Below, piece after piece: positions 56,055 through 64,000 of a stretch of 64,000 bases of DNA (positions are counted from its first letter, which is position 1; every line of letters begins with the position of its first letter). The stretch is taken from contig CAVQYV010000004.1 in the NCBI GenBank assembly GCA_963718295.1, forward strand, positions 248,001 to 312,000, in the 5' to 3' direction. This DNA is from CAVQYV01 sp963718295 [NCBI: uncultured Methylomirabilota bacterium] (lineage in GTDB: Bacteria; Methylomirabilota; Methylomirabilia; CAVQYV01). Both the position numbers and the translations under genes were made by a program. The notes under the pieces are model-generated. The model was not told the DNA's origin, searched no databases, and saw nothing but the letters and a program-made list of their open reading frames with translations.

Positions 56055-57662
56055 CTACCAGGCGATGGCGCAGCCATCGCTCCTGGGGTCCGCTGCTCCC
56101 TCGTAAATCCTCTGCTCCCCCTCCCCGACCACGGCAATGGCATGTGCGTGACCGAAAAACTCAGAGCGCTCCTCCAACCACTTCACGGCATGCCCCTTTG
56201 CCTCCAACCCCTTTCCTGCCTCTTGAGAAATTCCGCCCTCCAAATAGAGCTCGGGAGGCCCGCCCTGATGGCGGGGACCCATGAGCCAGCGCGGGGCGTT
56301 GATGGCCTGCTGCAGATTCATCCGGAAGTGGATGAGATTACAGAGGACTTGTAGCTGGGTCTGGGGCTGCCCCTCTCCCCCCATGGTGCCAAAGACCAGG
56401 ACCGGTTTTCCATCCCGGAAGGCCATGGCGGGAATCAAGGTATGCATGGTCCTCTTTACGGGCTCCAATCGGTTGATATGATCCCCCTGGAGCGAGAAGT
56501 AAGACCCCCGGTTCTGCAGTAAGACGCCGGTGTCTTTCACGGCCACCCCGGACCCGAATGAGAAATAGAGGCTCTGGATCAAAGAGACGAGATTCCCGGA
56601 TGCGTCCGCGGCACAGAGGTAGATGGTGTCTCCTCCCGGAGGGTAGGTCGCATGGACGGCCGGGTTTGCCTTGCTCCTGTCGATCCTGAGGGCGCATCGT
56701 TTCGCATAGTCCTTGGATAACAGCTCCTGCACTGGAATCTCCGAGAATTCGGGGTCGGTGATATAGGCATCGCGGTCCGCGAAGGCGATTTTTTTGATCT
56801 CGGCCAGAAGATGGATGTATTCCCCTGAGTTATGTCCCAGGGGCCCCAGGTCGAAGTTCTCCGCAAGATTGAGCTCCAGCAGGGTAGCGAGCCCCTGGGT
56901 GTTAGGGGGGAGCTCGTAAACCTCGTATCCGCTATAGCTGGTGTGGATGGGGGCCACCCATTCCGAGCGGTGAGAAGCCAGATCTTCCAGCCGGAGAAGC
57001 CCTCCCTCCGCTTCGCAGAATCGGCTGATGGATTCTGCCAGTGCTCCGTGGTAGAAGACTTCCGGACCCTGGGTGGCGATCATTTTCAAGGAGTTGGCAT
57101 AATGGGGAAACTTGAGGATCTGCCCGGGCTGAGGGATCGAATCATTGGGAAGGAAGGTCTGCCGGCTCTCCTCATGCTGGGAGAGCACGGGGGCGCATTC
57201 GCCGATCCAACGGTGCAGCCGGGCCGTGATCGGGAAGCCCCCTTCCGCATACTCGATGGCCGGCTGCAGAAGCTGGTCCAGGCTCATTTTCCCAAATCGC
57301 CTCTGGGCCAGGGACCATCCATCCACGGCGCCTGGGACGGTCACGGAAAGGATTCCCCGCAAAGGGATGGAGCTGAGTCCCTTCTGGGCAAAGAAGTCCC
57401 GGGCGGCCCGGGCCGGAGACCTCCCGCTGGCATTCAGGCCGATGAGTTCACCGTCTTTAGCAGAATAGATGAGCATGAACAGATCGCCCCCTATTCCGCA
57501 GTTGTGGGGATAGACCACGCCCAGGACGGCATTCGCCGCGATCGCCGCATCCACCGCGTTCCCTCCTGCCATAAGCATTCTGGCCCCCGCCAGGGAGGCC
57601 AAATAATGGGGCGATGCCACCATCCCCCTTCTTCCCATCACTGGATTTTCCATAGGGGTCAT
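56055..57662 (-). CDS. ggt: Gamma-glutamyltransferase family (Ntn-hydrolase)
   Basis: A 535-residue GGT: MVASPHYLASLAGARMLMAG, AVDAAIAANAVLGVVYPHNC, GIGGDLFMLIYSAKDGE, PGAVDGW, then the self-cleavage and nucleophile region around GGDTIYLCAADASGN, where Thr is the likely new N-terminus, and the glutamate-binding SGVAVKDTGVLL. It hydrolyses or transfers gamma-glutamyl groups, or may be an acylase relative. No signal peptide is evident, so a cytoplasmic enzyme is likely. ATG 57662 and 57653 are both possible; AGGAAAGG lies just upstream. Confidence 0.88.
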   Translation of the reverse strand: MTPMENPVMGRRGMVASPHYLASLAGARMLMAGGNAVDAAIAANAVLGVVYPHNCGIGGDLFMLIYSAKDGELIGLNASGRSPARAARDFFAQKGLSSIPLRGILSVTVPGAVDGWSLAQRRFGKMSLDQLLQPAIEYAEGGFPITARLHRWIGECAPVLSQHEESRQTFLPNDSIPQPGQILKFPHYANSLKMIATQGPEVFYHGALAESISRFCEAEGGLLRLEDLASHRSEWVAPIHTSYSGYEVYELPPNTQGLATLLELNLAENFDLGPLGHNSGEYIHLLAEIKKIAFADRDAYITDPEFSEIPVQELLSKDYAKRCALRIDRSKANPAVHATYPPGGDTIYLCAADASGNLVSLIQSLYFSFGSGVAVKDTGVLLQNRGSYFSLQGDHINRLEPVKRTMHTLIPAMAFRDGKPVLVFGTMGGEGQPQTQLQVLCNLIHFRMNLQQAINAPRWLMGPRHQGGPPELYLEGGISQEAGKGLEAKGHAVKWLEERSEFFGHAHAIAVVGEGEQRIYEGAADPRSDGCAIAW

Positions 57663-57732
57663 CCTTTCCTTTTGCTGAAGTTTGCAATTTTGCCTTTAGG
57701 CCATGGGAAAAACTATTACGCAGGCGAGTCCC

Positions 57733-57801
57733 TGTCAAGGGGAATGGGGGCCACTTTAGCCCGATTTTGTCCTTGACAAGGCCCCCTTTATCTGCGATAA
57801 A
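57733..57801 (+). promoter_or_regulatory. Promoter region of the symporter operon
   Basis: TTGACA (57773-57778), 17 bases, GATAAA (57796-57801): the same type of promoter as that of the DUF4160 gene. The transcript start near 57808 leaves a ~150-base leader. TGTCAAGG (57733-57740) and CCTTGACA (57771-57778) form a perfect 8-bp inverted repeat with 30 bases between, and the first arm is a possible -35 for the divergent ggt gene. Confidence 0.5.
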
Positions 57802-57955
57802 AACTCGACAAATTTAGCATCTTCCGAAGTGGATCGCAAATGAACGCCCCTCTCGGCGCCCATGGTTTGCAGACAGAAAGGGGGGAGGAAATGGGATTGG
57901 GGCCGCGGGAGGGATCAACAAGGATCGCCATCCCTGGTAAGGAGGAATAAAGTCT

Positions 57956-59674
57956 GTGAAGACAATAGACTGGGTTATCCTCTGGGCTTCCCTTTTGGGG
58001 GTCCTGGTCGCAGGTTTTCCCTTTCGGAAATACATCAAGTCGGTAAAGGACTACCTGCTGGCGGGCCGCACCCAGCCCTGGTACCTGATTGCCCCCTCCT
58101 GTCAGGCGGTGCAATCGGATGTGGGCGATTACTTCGGCGCCGCTGCCTTTGGATACCAACACGGCTTTGTGGCCTTTGCCTGGTATGCCATCGCCTGTCC
58201 TCTCACCTGGCTCTTCGGGGCCCACACCACCATTCCGGTCATGTATCGCTCCGGGGTATGGACCCCGGCGGAGTATCTGGAGGTTCGATTCAACGCCCCG
58301 GCTCGCATCTGGGGGGCGATGCTCATCCTTCTGCAGCGTCTCTTCGTCATGGGTAACATGATCCTGGGGACGGCGCTGCTCTTCAAGGTCCTCACCGGCG
58401 CCAGCCTGCTGGGGGGCTCTATTGTAGCTCTGGCGTTGGGCTTCCTCTATGTCCTCTTCGGCGGGGTGGCCGCCACCGTGGTGGTGGGAACGGCGCAGCA
58501 GGTGCTGATGACCGTGGCCGCCTGGGCCCTCTTCATCGTGGGATGGGCGGCGACCGGCGGATTCCCGGCGATGTGGGAGAAATTCCCCCAGTACATGCAT
58601 ATCGGATTTCAACCCAGCAACCCCCAGATCGGCTGGGGATTGGGATTTTTGGGAATCGCCGTCGGCACCCTGGGTTATGCCGTCTATCAGGCGGAGCAGA
58701 TCTCCCGGCCTCTTTCGGCCCGCACCGAATGGGACGGCCGCTTGGGGTATATCCTGGCCGGGCCCATCTGCATCCTCCATCAGGCGGCGGTGATCCCGGT
58801 GGGCATCTTTGGCCTGATCCTATATGGCGTGGCAAATCCCAGCCTGACCCCGCGGGATATCCTCTACCCCAAGATGATGGCGGAGCTTCTGCCCTCGGGC
58901 CTTCTGGGGATCTGCGCGGCCGGGATCATGGCGGCCACGGTCTCCACGATCGCGGCCAATGCCATGTCCTGCGCGGGCATCCTCACCCGGGATGTCTACG
59001 CCCGCCTCTTCAAGCATGAGGCCACCGATCGCCACTATCTGAATGTCTCCCGGGTGATCACCTTTTTCTGGTTTGTCCTGGGAGTTGCCCTGGTTCCTTT
59101 CATCGCCAAGGGCGGCATGATGAACACCTGGATGAAGGTCACCGGGGCCTTTGTGGCCCCCCTCTTGCCGCCGGTGCTCTTGTCCACCATCTACCCCCGT
59201 TCCAGCCGTTGGTCGGGCTTCCTGGCCATGATCGCGGGGGGGCTCTTCGGAACCCTCAACCTCGTCTTTCCCTGGGCGCCCTTGAAGGCCTTGGTGGGGC
59301 CGAAGTTCGGCCACTTCCTGGTCTTTCCCCTCACCAATACACTCTTCACCACCTTTGCCTACTTCCTGATCTCCGAGATCGAGAATGCCCTGCGGGGAGC
59401 GCGGCCCAAGTCCGAATGGGTGGGAAAAGTAGTCTGGACCATGCCGGAGAATATGAAGCACTATAAGAACGTGGGGGAGGCGCTGGCTAAGGGGAACTTT
59501 GTCGAGGCGCCCTCCAACCTGGACATCGACACCTCCCTGGCTGGAGACCTGGTGGTTTTGAAGAACGGCGTGCCCATCTACGGAGGAAGTGGGCTGCCCT
59601 GGTTCAAGCGTATAGGGACCTGGACCTGGATCGTGGGCCTCCTCTTGGCGGCCGTAACCATCTACTTCTGGTAG
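57956..59674 (+). CDS. Sodium:solute symporter family (SSS) transporter
   Basis: A 572-residue membrane protein with about 13 helices. It has the SSS start VKDYLLAGRTQPWYL, SCQAVQSDVGDYFGAAAFGY, the transport-site helix GLLGICAAGIMAATVSTIAANAM near residue 310, and EWDGRLGYILAGPICI. It moves a solute together with Na+. After the usual helices (~460) there is an extra cytoplasmic piece (MPENMKHYKNVGEALAKGNF, KNGVPIYGGSGLPWF) and a last helix. GTG start with AAGGAGG 10 bases upstream. It leads a plus-strand operon with two small unknown genes. Confidence 0.85.
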   Translation: MKTIDWVILWASLLGVLVAGFPFRKYIKSVKDYLLAGRTQPWYLIAPSCQAVQSDVGDYFGAAAFGYQHGFVAFAWYAIACPLTWLFGAHTTIPVMYRSGVWTPAEYLEVRFNAPARIWGAMLILLQRLFVMGNMILGTALLFKVLTGASLLGGSIVALALGFLYVLFGGVAATVVVGTAQQVLMTVAAWALFIVGWAATGGFPAMWEKFPQYMHIGFQPSNPQIGWGLGFLGIAVGTLGYAVYQAEQISRPLSARTEWDGRLGYILAGPICILHQAAVIPVGIFGLILYGVANPSLTPRDILYPKMMAELLPSGLLGICAAGIMAATVSTIAANAMSCAGILTRDVYARLFKHEATDRHYLNVSRVITFFWFVLGVALVPFIAKGGMMNTWMKVTGAFVAPLLPPVLLSTIYPRSSRWSGFLAMIAGGLFGTLNLVFPWAPLKALVGPKFGHFLVFPLTNTLFTTFAYFLISEIENALRGARPKSEWVGKVVWTMPENMKHYKNVGEALAKGNFVEAPSNLDIDTSLAGDLVVLKNGVPIYGGSGLPWFKRIGTWTWIVGLLLAAVTIYFW

Positions 59675-59690
59675 AAAGGGGGTTCATGAG

Positions 59691-60023
59691 ATGATGGCAG
59701 ATGTGACCAAAGCAAATAATCCCCCGGAAAAGGTGGATAAGGAACAGGTGATCGAGTGGTGGAAGAAAACTGCCCAGGAGGTGGGATCGGACATCGATGA
59801 TCTTCGCATGTCCCGAATCTCCAGCATCACGATGTTCTGGCTCTTTCTCCTCTTCGGGACCTTTCTGATCGTAGCCCTCCCCTCGGTGAATACCGCCATA
59901 GAGGGTTGGGTGACCGGCCTGGCTGCGCTTCTCTTCGCCGGGGTTGCCATCTGGGCCTACCGGGGTTGGAAGAGGGTCAAGGTCAAATTGGCCGAGGCCG
60001 AGGCCCGTGTAGCCAAGAAATGA
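59691..60023 (+). CDS. Small two-helix membrane protein in symporter operon
   Basis: A 110-residue protein. A charged, lysine-rich start (EVGSDIDDLRMSRISS) is followed by two membrane helices (ITMFWLFLLFGTFLIVALP and WVTGLAALLFAGVAIWAY) and a basic coiled-coil-like tail (KLAEAEARVAKK). It follows the symporter by ~16 bases and overlaps the next gene by 4 (ATGA). By position it is a candidate accessory subunit of the transporter. I recognise no family. Confidence 0.6.
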   Translation: MMADVTKANNPPEKVDKEQVIEWWKKTAQEVGSDIDDLRMSRISSITMFWLFLLFGTFLIVALPSVNTAIEGWVTGLAALLFAGVAIWAYRGWKRVKVKLAEAEARVAKK

Positions 60024-60610
60024 GCGAAGGAGAGATTGAGGTACCCGAAGAAACCTTGCCTCGGGATAAGGTCGAGTCGATCCTGGCGAAGTGGGAAAAA
60101 AAGAGGAGGGGGCTCCTGGGTCCCCTCCTCTTTCCTGATTCCTGCAAACGGCGGCTCATCCGAGTCGAGAGAGTGTATGTCCCGCATTACCTGTTCACAT
60201 TCCATCAGTCCGCTCGCTCCGGGGTCGAGGTCCATTACCTTTTGATCGATGCCGTCTGCGGGTTCGGCGCCTTCACCAATGCAGAGCCAGAATTGCGCAG
60301 GGAGGGATCGCAGGAGGCCGTGTTGCAGGCCCTGGTCCCCCAGGAGAAGGCTCAGGAGAAGGCGAGGGATTGGCTGACCAAGTGGAACCTTCGCCGGCAC
60401 GCTTTCCATTGGAAGCCCCCTGAACTCCTCAGCTCCCGGGCCCTGTTCTTCCACTTCCCCTTCTGGGTGGCGTACTATCAAAGGCCCAGTGGCAGGGTGG
60501 ACCTGGAGGTGGTGGATGGGGTTCGGGGATACCTGGAAGGGGGAAGGACCAAGCACCTGATCGGACAGGGGCTTGGCGCCCTTCAGGGTTTGGCCAGGAC
60601 CAGGGCGTGA
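60020..60610 (+). CDS. Unknown protein in symporter operon
   Basis: A 196-residue soluble-looking protein. Its first ~25 residues are charged (PEETLPRDKVESILAKWEKK). Then come RRLIRVERVYVPHYLFTF and VHYLLIDAVCGFGAF, aromatic-rich beta strands, then a helix rich in Gln and Lys (GSQEAVLQALVPQEKAQEKA) and a second strand region (FFHFPFWVAYYQRPSG and VDLEVVDGVRGYL). I do not recognise a family. Its start codon overlaps the previous stop, so it is coupled to the small membrane protein and likely serves the same transporter. Confidence 0.55.
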   Translation: MSEGEIEVPEETLPRDKVESILAKWEKKRRGLLGPLLFPDSCKRRLIRVERVYVPHYLFTFHQSARSGVEVHYLLIDAVCGFGAFTNAEPELRREGSQEAVLQALVPQEKAQEKARDWLTKWNLRRHAFHWKPPELLSSRALFFHFPFWVAYYQRPSGRVDLEVVDGVRGYLEGGRTKHLIGQGLGALQGLARTRA

Positions 60611-60648
60611 TGCGGACCCCCCATGGTTTTCATCTTTTTACGGGTATT

Positions 60649-60663
60649 ATCATATGATATCAT
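60649..60663. promoter_or_regulatory. Nested palindrome upstream of the dehydrogenase genes
   Basis: Overlapping palindromes ATCATATGAT (60649-60658) and ATGATATCAT (60654-60663), about 40 bases before ATG 60703. ATGATATCAT cores are typical of GntR/FadR-type operators in sugar-acid operons. A TATGAT -10-like box lies within it (60653-60658). Confidence 0.45.
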
Positions 60664-60702
60664 CCCTCTGTTTCGCAGAGAACCGGGAGAGGAGGCAGTA
60701 CT

Positions 60703-61731
60703 ATGAAAGCAGCGGTATTCACCGCTCCTTTTCGCATTGAGCTGCAAGAGATACCGGAGCCGGAGCCGCAGCCCAATGAGGTGAAGATCAAAATCAAGGC
60801 CGCAGGCATCTGCGGGTCAGAGGTTCACGCCTACAACGGGACCCACCCCTTCCGCCATCCCCCTGCCATCATGGGTCATGAGCTATCCGGGGAGGTAGTC
60901 GCGGTGGGACCAGCGGTCCAGGGGTTTCGAGCCGGGGACCGGGTGGTGGTGGAGCCCCAGAAAACGTGCGGTACATGTATTTACTGCCAAGGGACAGATT
61001 ACTATCTTTGTAAGCAGAAAGTGGTTCTGGGGACCACGACCTGGAACGGGGCCTTCGGAGAATACGTTTCCGCCCCAGAGGAAATCGTATATCACCTGCC
61101 CGAGAATATGAGCTACGAGGAGGGGGCCTTGGTGGAGCCTCTGGCAGTGGGCCTCCATGCCGTGAGACAGTCCAGTGTCAAGCTCGGCTCCTCGGTAGTG
61201 GTCATCGGATCGGGGACGATCGGTCTGGCCACCATCGCCTGTGCGAGGGCTCAGGGGGCGGGGCACATCATTGCCGCCGATGTCATCGATTTCAACCTAA
61301 AGGTGGCCGAGAAGATGGGCGCGACCCGTCCGGTGAACGCGAAGAAGGAGAAACTGGCGGAGGTAGTGACGAAGGAAGTTCATCCCGCGGGGGCCGACAT
61401 CGGTTTCGATGCGGCCGGATATCCCGCCGTGGTCGATGATCTCCTCTCGGTGACCCGAAGAAAGGGGGAGATCGTCCTCATTGCCCTCTTCGAGGAGCCG
61501 GTGGTGATCAAGAACAGCTTTGGAATCATCGGGGGGGAGATAAACATCAAGGGGGTCCAGATGTATCGCCGCGATGACTTCCAGGCGGCCATCGATATGA
61601 TTCGTCTCCGACGGGTGGATGTGAAGCCCCTGGTCAGCCATCGATTATCGGTGGAGGAGGCCCAGAAGGGGCTCGAAATCCTCTATCGCAAGAGCGAGGA
61701 TGTGATCAAGGTGTTATTGATGTATCCCTGA
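60703..61731 (+). CDS. Zinc-dependent alcohol dehydrogenase (MDR family), first
   Basis: A 342-residue medium-chain dehydrogenase: AAGICGSEVHAYNGTHPF (catalytic Zn Cys), IMGHELSGEVVAVG (Zn His/Glu), the structural zinc loop CGTCIYCQGTDYYLC with four cysteines, then the NAD site VVVIGSGTIGLA. It is closest to sorbitol/threonine-type dehydrogenases, and the substrate is a polyol or hydroxyacid. GGAGAGGAGG precedes ATG 60703. First of three catabolic genes on this strand. Confidence 0.88.
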   Translation: MKAAVFTAPFRIELQEIPEPEPQPNEVKIKIKAAGICGSEVHAYNGTHPFRHPPAIMGHELSGEVVAVGPAVQGFRAGDRVVVEPQKTCGTCIYCQGTDYYLCKQKVVLGTTTWNGAFGEYVSAPEEIVYHLPENMSYEEGALVEPLAVGLHAVRQSSVKLGSSVVVIGSGTIGLATIACARAQGAGHIIAADVIDFNLKVAEKMGATRPVNAKKEKLAEVVTKEVHPAGADIGFDAAGYPAVVDDLLSVTRRKGEIVLIALFEEPVVIKNSFGIIGGEINIKGVQMYRRDDFQAAIDMIRLRRVDVKPLVSHRLSVEEAQKGLEILYRKSEDVIKVLLMYP

Positions 61732-61768
61732 AAGAAATAAGAAGCGAATATTTTGCAAGGAGGAGAAG

Positions 61769-62812
61769 ATGAAAGGTGTAATGCGCGCCATCGTGAAGAA
61801 CAAGCCAGAGGTGGGGGCCGAATTGAGGAAGGATTGGCCCATCCCCCAGATCGGACCCAAGGACTTGTTGGTGAAGGTGAAGGCCTCGGCCATCTGCGGC
61901 TCCGATGTCCACATCTGGGACTGGACTCCCTATGCCCAGACCCGTTTGAAGCTCCCCATGGCTTTCGGACATGAATTTTGCGGGGAAGTGGTGGAGATGG
62001 GAGACAGGGTGGAGGGCTTTGCCGCGGGAGATCTGGTAGCCGGGGAGACCCATATCCCCTGTGGTCAGTGCTATCAGTGCAAGACGGGCCTGCAGCATAT
62101 CTGTCAGGACATGAAGATCCTCGGCATCCACACTGAGGGGGCCTTCGCGGAGTACATGGCGATGCCCGCGGTGTGTGCCTGGAAGCTGCCCAAGGGATTC
62201 AGCCCGGAACTGGGGGCGATCTTGGAGCCGATTGGGGTGGGCACCCATGGAGCCATGGTGGGGCCTGTGGGGGCGAAGACGGTGGCGGTGTTGGGGTGCG
62301 GCCCCATCGGCTGTTTCGCCATCGGGGTAGTCAAGGCCTGCGGGGCATTGAAGATCTATGCCTCGGATGTGAGCGATATGCGCCTCGAGATCGCCAAGAA
62401 GATGGGGGCTACCGTCACCTACAATGCCGATAAGGTGGATGTGACGGCCGAGATCCTGAAGGAAACGAATGGGTGTGGTGTGGATGTGGTGCTGGATGTG
62501 AGCGGCGCACCCGGCGCGATCAAGACGGGGGTCAATGTGGTGCGCAAAGCGGGGCGCTTCACCTTCGTCGGGATCCCGGACCAGCAGGTGGTCCTGGATA
62601 TCCCCAATGAATTCATCTACAAGGAGACGGAGGTAAAGGGGATCACTGGCCGCATCATGTGGGAGACCTGGTTTCAGGTCACCAACCTGCTCAATTCGGG
62701 CCTGCTCAAGGTGGATCCGGTGATCACCCATCGCTTCCCGCTGGAGGGATTCCAGGAGGCCTTTGAAAACGTGAAGCATCGAAGGGGCGGGAAAGTCCTC
62801 TTCATCCATTAA
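61769..62812 (+). CDS. Zinc-dependent alcohol dehydrogenase (threonine 3-dehydrogenase-like)
   Basis: A 347-residue second MDR enzyme resembling L-threonine 3-dehydrogenase: SAICGSDVHIWDWTPYAQ, MAFGHEFCGEVVEMGD, the structural zinc loop CGQCYQCKTGLQHIC, and the NAD motif VAVLGCGPIGCFA. Ahead of ATG 61769 stands AAGGAGGAG. It may oxidise threonine or a related polyol. The two dehydrogenases share only ~30% of positions by eye, so they are not a recent duplication. 14 bases separate it from the next gene. Confidence 0.85.
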   Translation: MKGVMRAIVKNKPEVGAELRKDWPIPQIGPKDLLVKVKASAICGSDVHIWDWTPYAQTRLKLPMAFGHEFCGEVVEMGDRVEGFAAGDLVAGETHIPCGQCYQCKTGLQHICQDMKILGIHTEGAFAEYMAMPAVCAWKLPKGFSPELGAILEPIGVGTHGAMVGPVGAKTVAVLGCGPIGCFAIGVVKACGALKIYASDVSDMRLEIAKKMGATVTYNADKVDVTAEILKETNGCGVDVVLDVSGAPGAIKTGVNVVRKAGRFTFVGIPDQQVVLDIPNEFIYKETEVKGITGRIMWETWFQVTNLLNSGLLKVDPVITHRFPLEGFQEAFENVKHRRGGKVLFIH

Positions 62813-62825
62813 GGGGACCCATTCG

Positions 62826-63947
62826 GTGAAGATAACCAAGATCGAGACTATCCTCCTCTCCTATCCCATGGGAGGGGAGATGCGGGACTCACGGCTCACC
62901 TTTTCCCGGCGCTCCTGCATCCTCGTGAAAGTAGAGACGGATGCCGGGATCGTCGGCTGGGGAGAATCGGCGTGCTATGGGGGCCCGCTACGATCCACCC
63001 AGGCGGTGATCGAATTGGAATTGGCCCCCTATTTGATTGGGGAGGATCCCCTCTTCCCGGAGCGACACTGGGACAGGATCTATCAGGGGACGATCATGAG
63101 GGGCCGCCGGGGTCTGATCATCGCAGCCATGTCCGGCCTGGACATCGCCCTCTGGGACATCGTGGGGAAGGCGTGCGGGAGGCCCCTCTATCAGGTGCTG
63201 GGAGGAGCCCGGGATCGCATGCGGGCCTATGCCAGCGCCGGCTTCTATGCCCCGGGCAAGGGAAAGGAGGAGATCGCGAAGGAGATGGCCTCCTATGTGG
63301 ACCAGGGATATACCGCCGTGAAGATGAAGATCGGAGGTCTTTCCTTGAGGGAGGATCTGGAGCGGGTCCGGGCGGTCAGACAGGCCATCGGCCCGGAGGT
63401 GGAGCTGATGGTGGACGCCAACTGCGCCTATACGCCCAAGCAGGCGATGGCCATGGCCCAGCGGATGGAGGAGCTGGACATCGCCTGGTTCGAGGAGCCG
63501 GTCTCTTGCGACGATGTGGTGGGCAGTGCCCAGCTGGCTGCCTTCACCTCCATCCCCATCGACGGCTACGAGAGCGAGTTCTCCCGCTTCGCCTTCCGGG
63601 ACCTCATCGTCCAGCGGGCGGTGGACATCGTGCAGCCGGATTGCATCTGGACGGGAGGGATCAGCGAGTGCCGCAAGATCGCAGCCATGGCCTCGGCCTT
63701 CAATCTGCCCTGTGTCCCCCATTCTTTCTCCTCGGCGGTGGCCATGGCGGCCAATATGCACCTCATTGCCTCCGTTCCCAATGGATATATTCTCGAGATG
63801 GATCGCAACCCCAATCCCCTCCGGGAGGAATTGATTCAGGAGCCGTTTCGCATCGATGGCGAGAGCCGCGTGAGGATGCCCGAGGGGCCGGGGCTGGGAA
63901 TCGAGATCGACGATGAGATCCTCCGGAAGTATCGGGTGGATCAATAA
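62826..63947 (+). CDS. Mandelate racemase/muconate-lactonizing-family (enolase superfamily) enzyme
   Basis: A 373-residue enolase-superfamily enzyme. The N-terminal cap starts KITKIETILLSYPMGG. The barrel carries the Lys-x-Lys pair in VKMKIGG, the metal ligands in VDANCAY, WFEEPVSCDD and IDGYESE, and the His in CVPHSFSSAV. This is the acid-sugar-dehydratase type of the family. GTG 62826 is the start. With the symporter and dehydrogenases it suggests use of an aldonic or uronic acid. Confidence 0.87.
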   Translation: MKITKIETILLSYPMGGEMRDSRLTFSRRSCILVKVETDAGIVGWGESACYGGPLRSTQAVIELELAPYLIGEDPLFPERHWDRIYQGTIMRGRRGLIIAAMSGLDIALWDIVGKACGRPLYQVLGGARDRMRAYASAGFYAPGKGKEEIAKEMASYVDQGYTAVKMKIGGLSLREDLERVRAVRQAIGPEVELMVDANCAYTPKQAMAMAQRMEELDIAWFEEPVSCDDVVGSAQLAAFTSIPIDGYESEFSRFAFRDLIVQRAVDIVQPDCIWTGGISECRKIAAMASAFNLPCVPHSFSSAVAMAANMHLIASVPNGYILEMDRNPNPLREELIQEPFRIDGESRVRMPEGPGLGIEIDDEILRKYRVDQ

Positions 63948-63987
63948 AGCAAGGAGCCAGCCGGGCGGCGTGAGCTGCCCTTAAATA

Positions 63988-63994
63988 AAGGAGG
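63988..63994 (+). promoter_or_regulatory. Ribosome-binding site of a gene beyond the window
   Basis: AAGGAGG followed by only six bases to the window end. A further plus-strand gene, probably the next step of the catabolic operon, starts just outside. Confidence 0.6.
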
Positions 63995-64000
63995 ATTCGA

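Noticed and set aside
61706-63944. Open frames over 300 codons on the minus strand opposite dehydrogenase and enolase-family genes
   Set aside because: Histidine-rich shadow frames of recognised enzymes.
1-64000. CRISPR arrays, tRNA or rRNA genes, insertion sequences
   Set aside because: No regularly spaced repeats, no tRNA-like cloverleaf and no transposase motifs were found by eye; a search tool was not available.

Overview
The window is GC-rich (about 60% by eye) bacterial chromosome. It contains no rRNA, tRNA, phage, transposase or CRISPR array that I can see. Pyruvate/2-oxoacid:ferredoxin oxidoreductase, a [4Fe-4S] 4-hydroxybutyryl-CoA dehydratase, a URO-D-family protein and split transketolase point to an anaerobic or facultative metabolism. 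The gene style suggests a Desulfobacterota/deltaproteobacteria-like or similar uncultured lineage, probably from a metagenome; that placement is inference.

Region 1 (1-27.8 kb) is dominated by an array of six related genes or gene remnants. Each has two zinc ribbons, a class III nucleotide cyclase domain, a STAND/AAA ATPase and TPR repeats, the layout of soluble adenylate cyclase. One is a fragment cut by a polypyrimidine tract, two are badly frameshifted, and three are nearly intact with 1-2 frameshifts each. Between them lie two small toxin-antitoxin-like pairs (DUF4160/DUF2442 and BrnT/BrnA-like), an SMP-30-like beta-propeller, a TlpA-like thioredoxin, an ABM monooxygenase-like protein, a DUF2148 protein, a secreted protein, a branched-chain-type solute-binding protein, a MauD/MauE-like redox pair, and a protein joining a cyclic-nucleotide-binding domain, a degenerate MinD-like domain and a patatin phospholipase. 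The cyclases and this cNMP-binding patatin could form a second-messenger system; this is the most interesting hypothesis in the window.

Region 2 (27.9-44 kb) is a mosaic of single genes and short operons: a membrane protein, DinB-like, creatininase-like, two MGMT-family proteins, a PPOX/Nim-like protein, a P-type cation ATPase (one frameshift), alpha-glucan phosphorylase, a D-2-hydroxyacid dehydrogenase, OsmC, a PEGA-SUMF1 protein, a macro-domain/Ntn-hydrolase-like pair, a C_GCAxxG_C_C protein, an SDH_sah ClpP-like protease and a rhomboid protease.

Region 3 (44-54.9 kb, minus strand) is metabolic: porB-porA-porD-porG, a small cysteine-rich protein overlapping porG, 4-hydroxybutyryl-CoA dehydratase, a secreted RraA-like protein, a REC-PAS-GAF regulator with a degenerate histidine-kinase helix, a URO-D-family protein and the two transketolase halves.

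Region 4 (55-64 kb) holds a PfkB-type kinase, gamma-glutamyltransferase, and a plus-strand group consisting of an SSS symporter with two unknown partners, then two zinc alcohol dehydrogenases and a mandelate-racemase-family enzyme. This looks like uptake and catabolism of a sugar or sugar acid. Several sigma70-like promoters with 17-bp spacers are visible. Frameshifts at G/C runs in otherwise healthy genes suggest that part of the damage is sequencing or assembly error.
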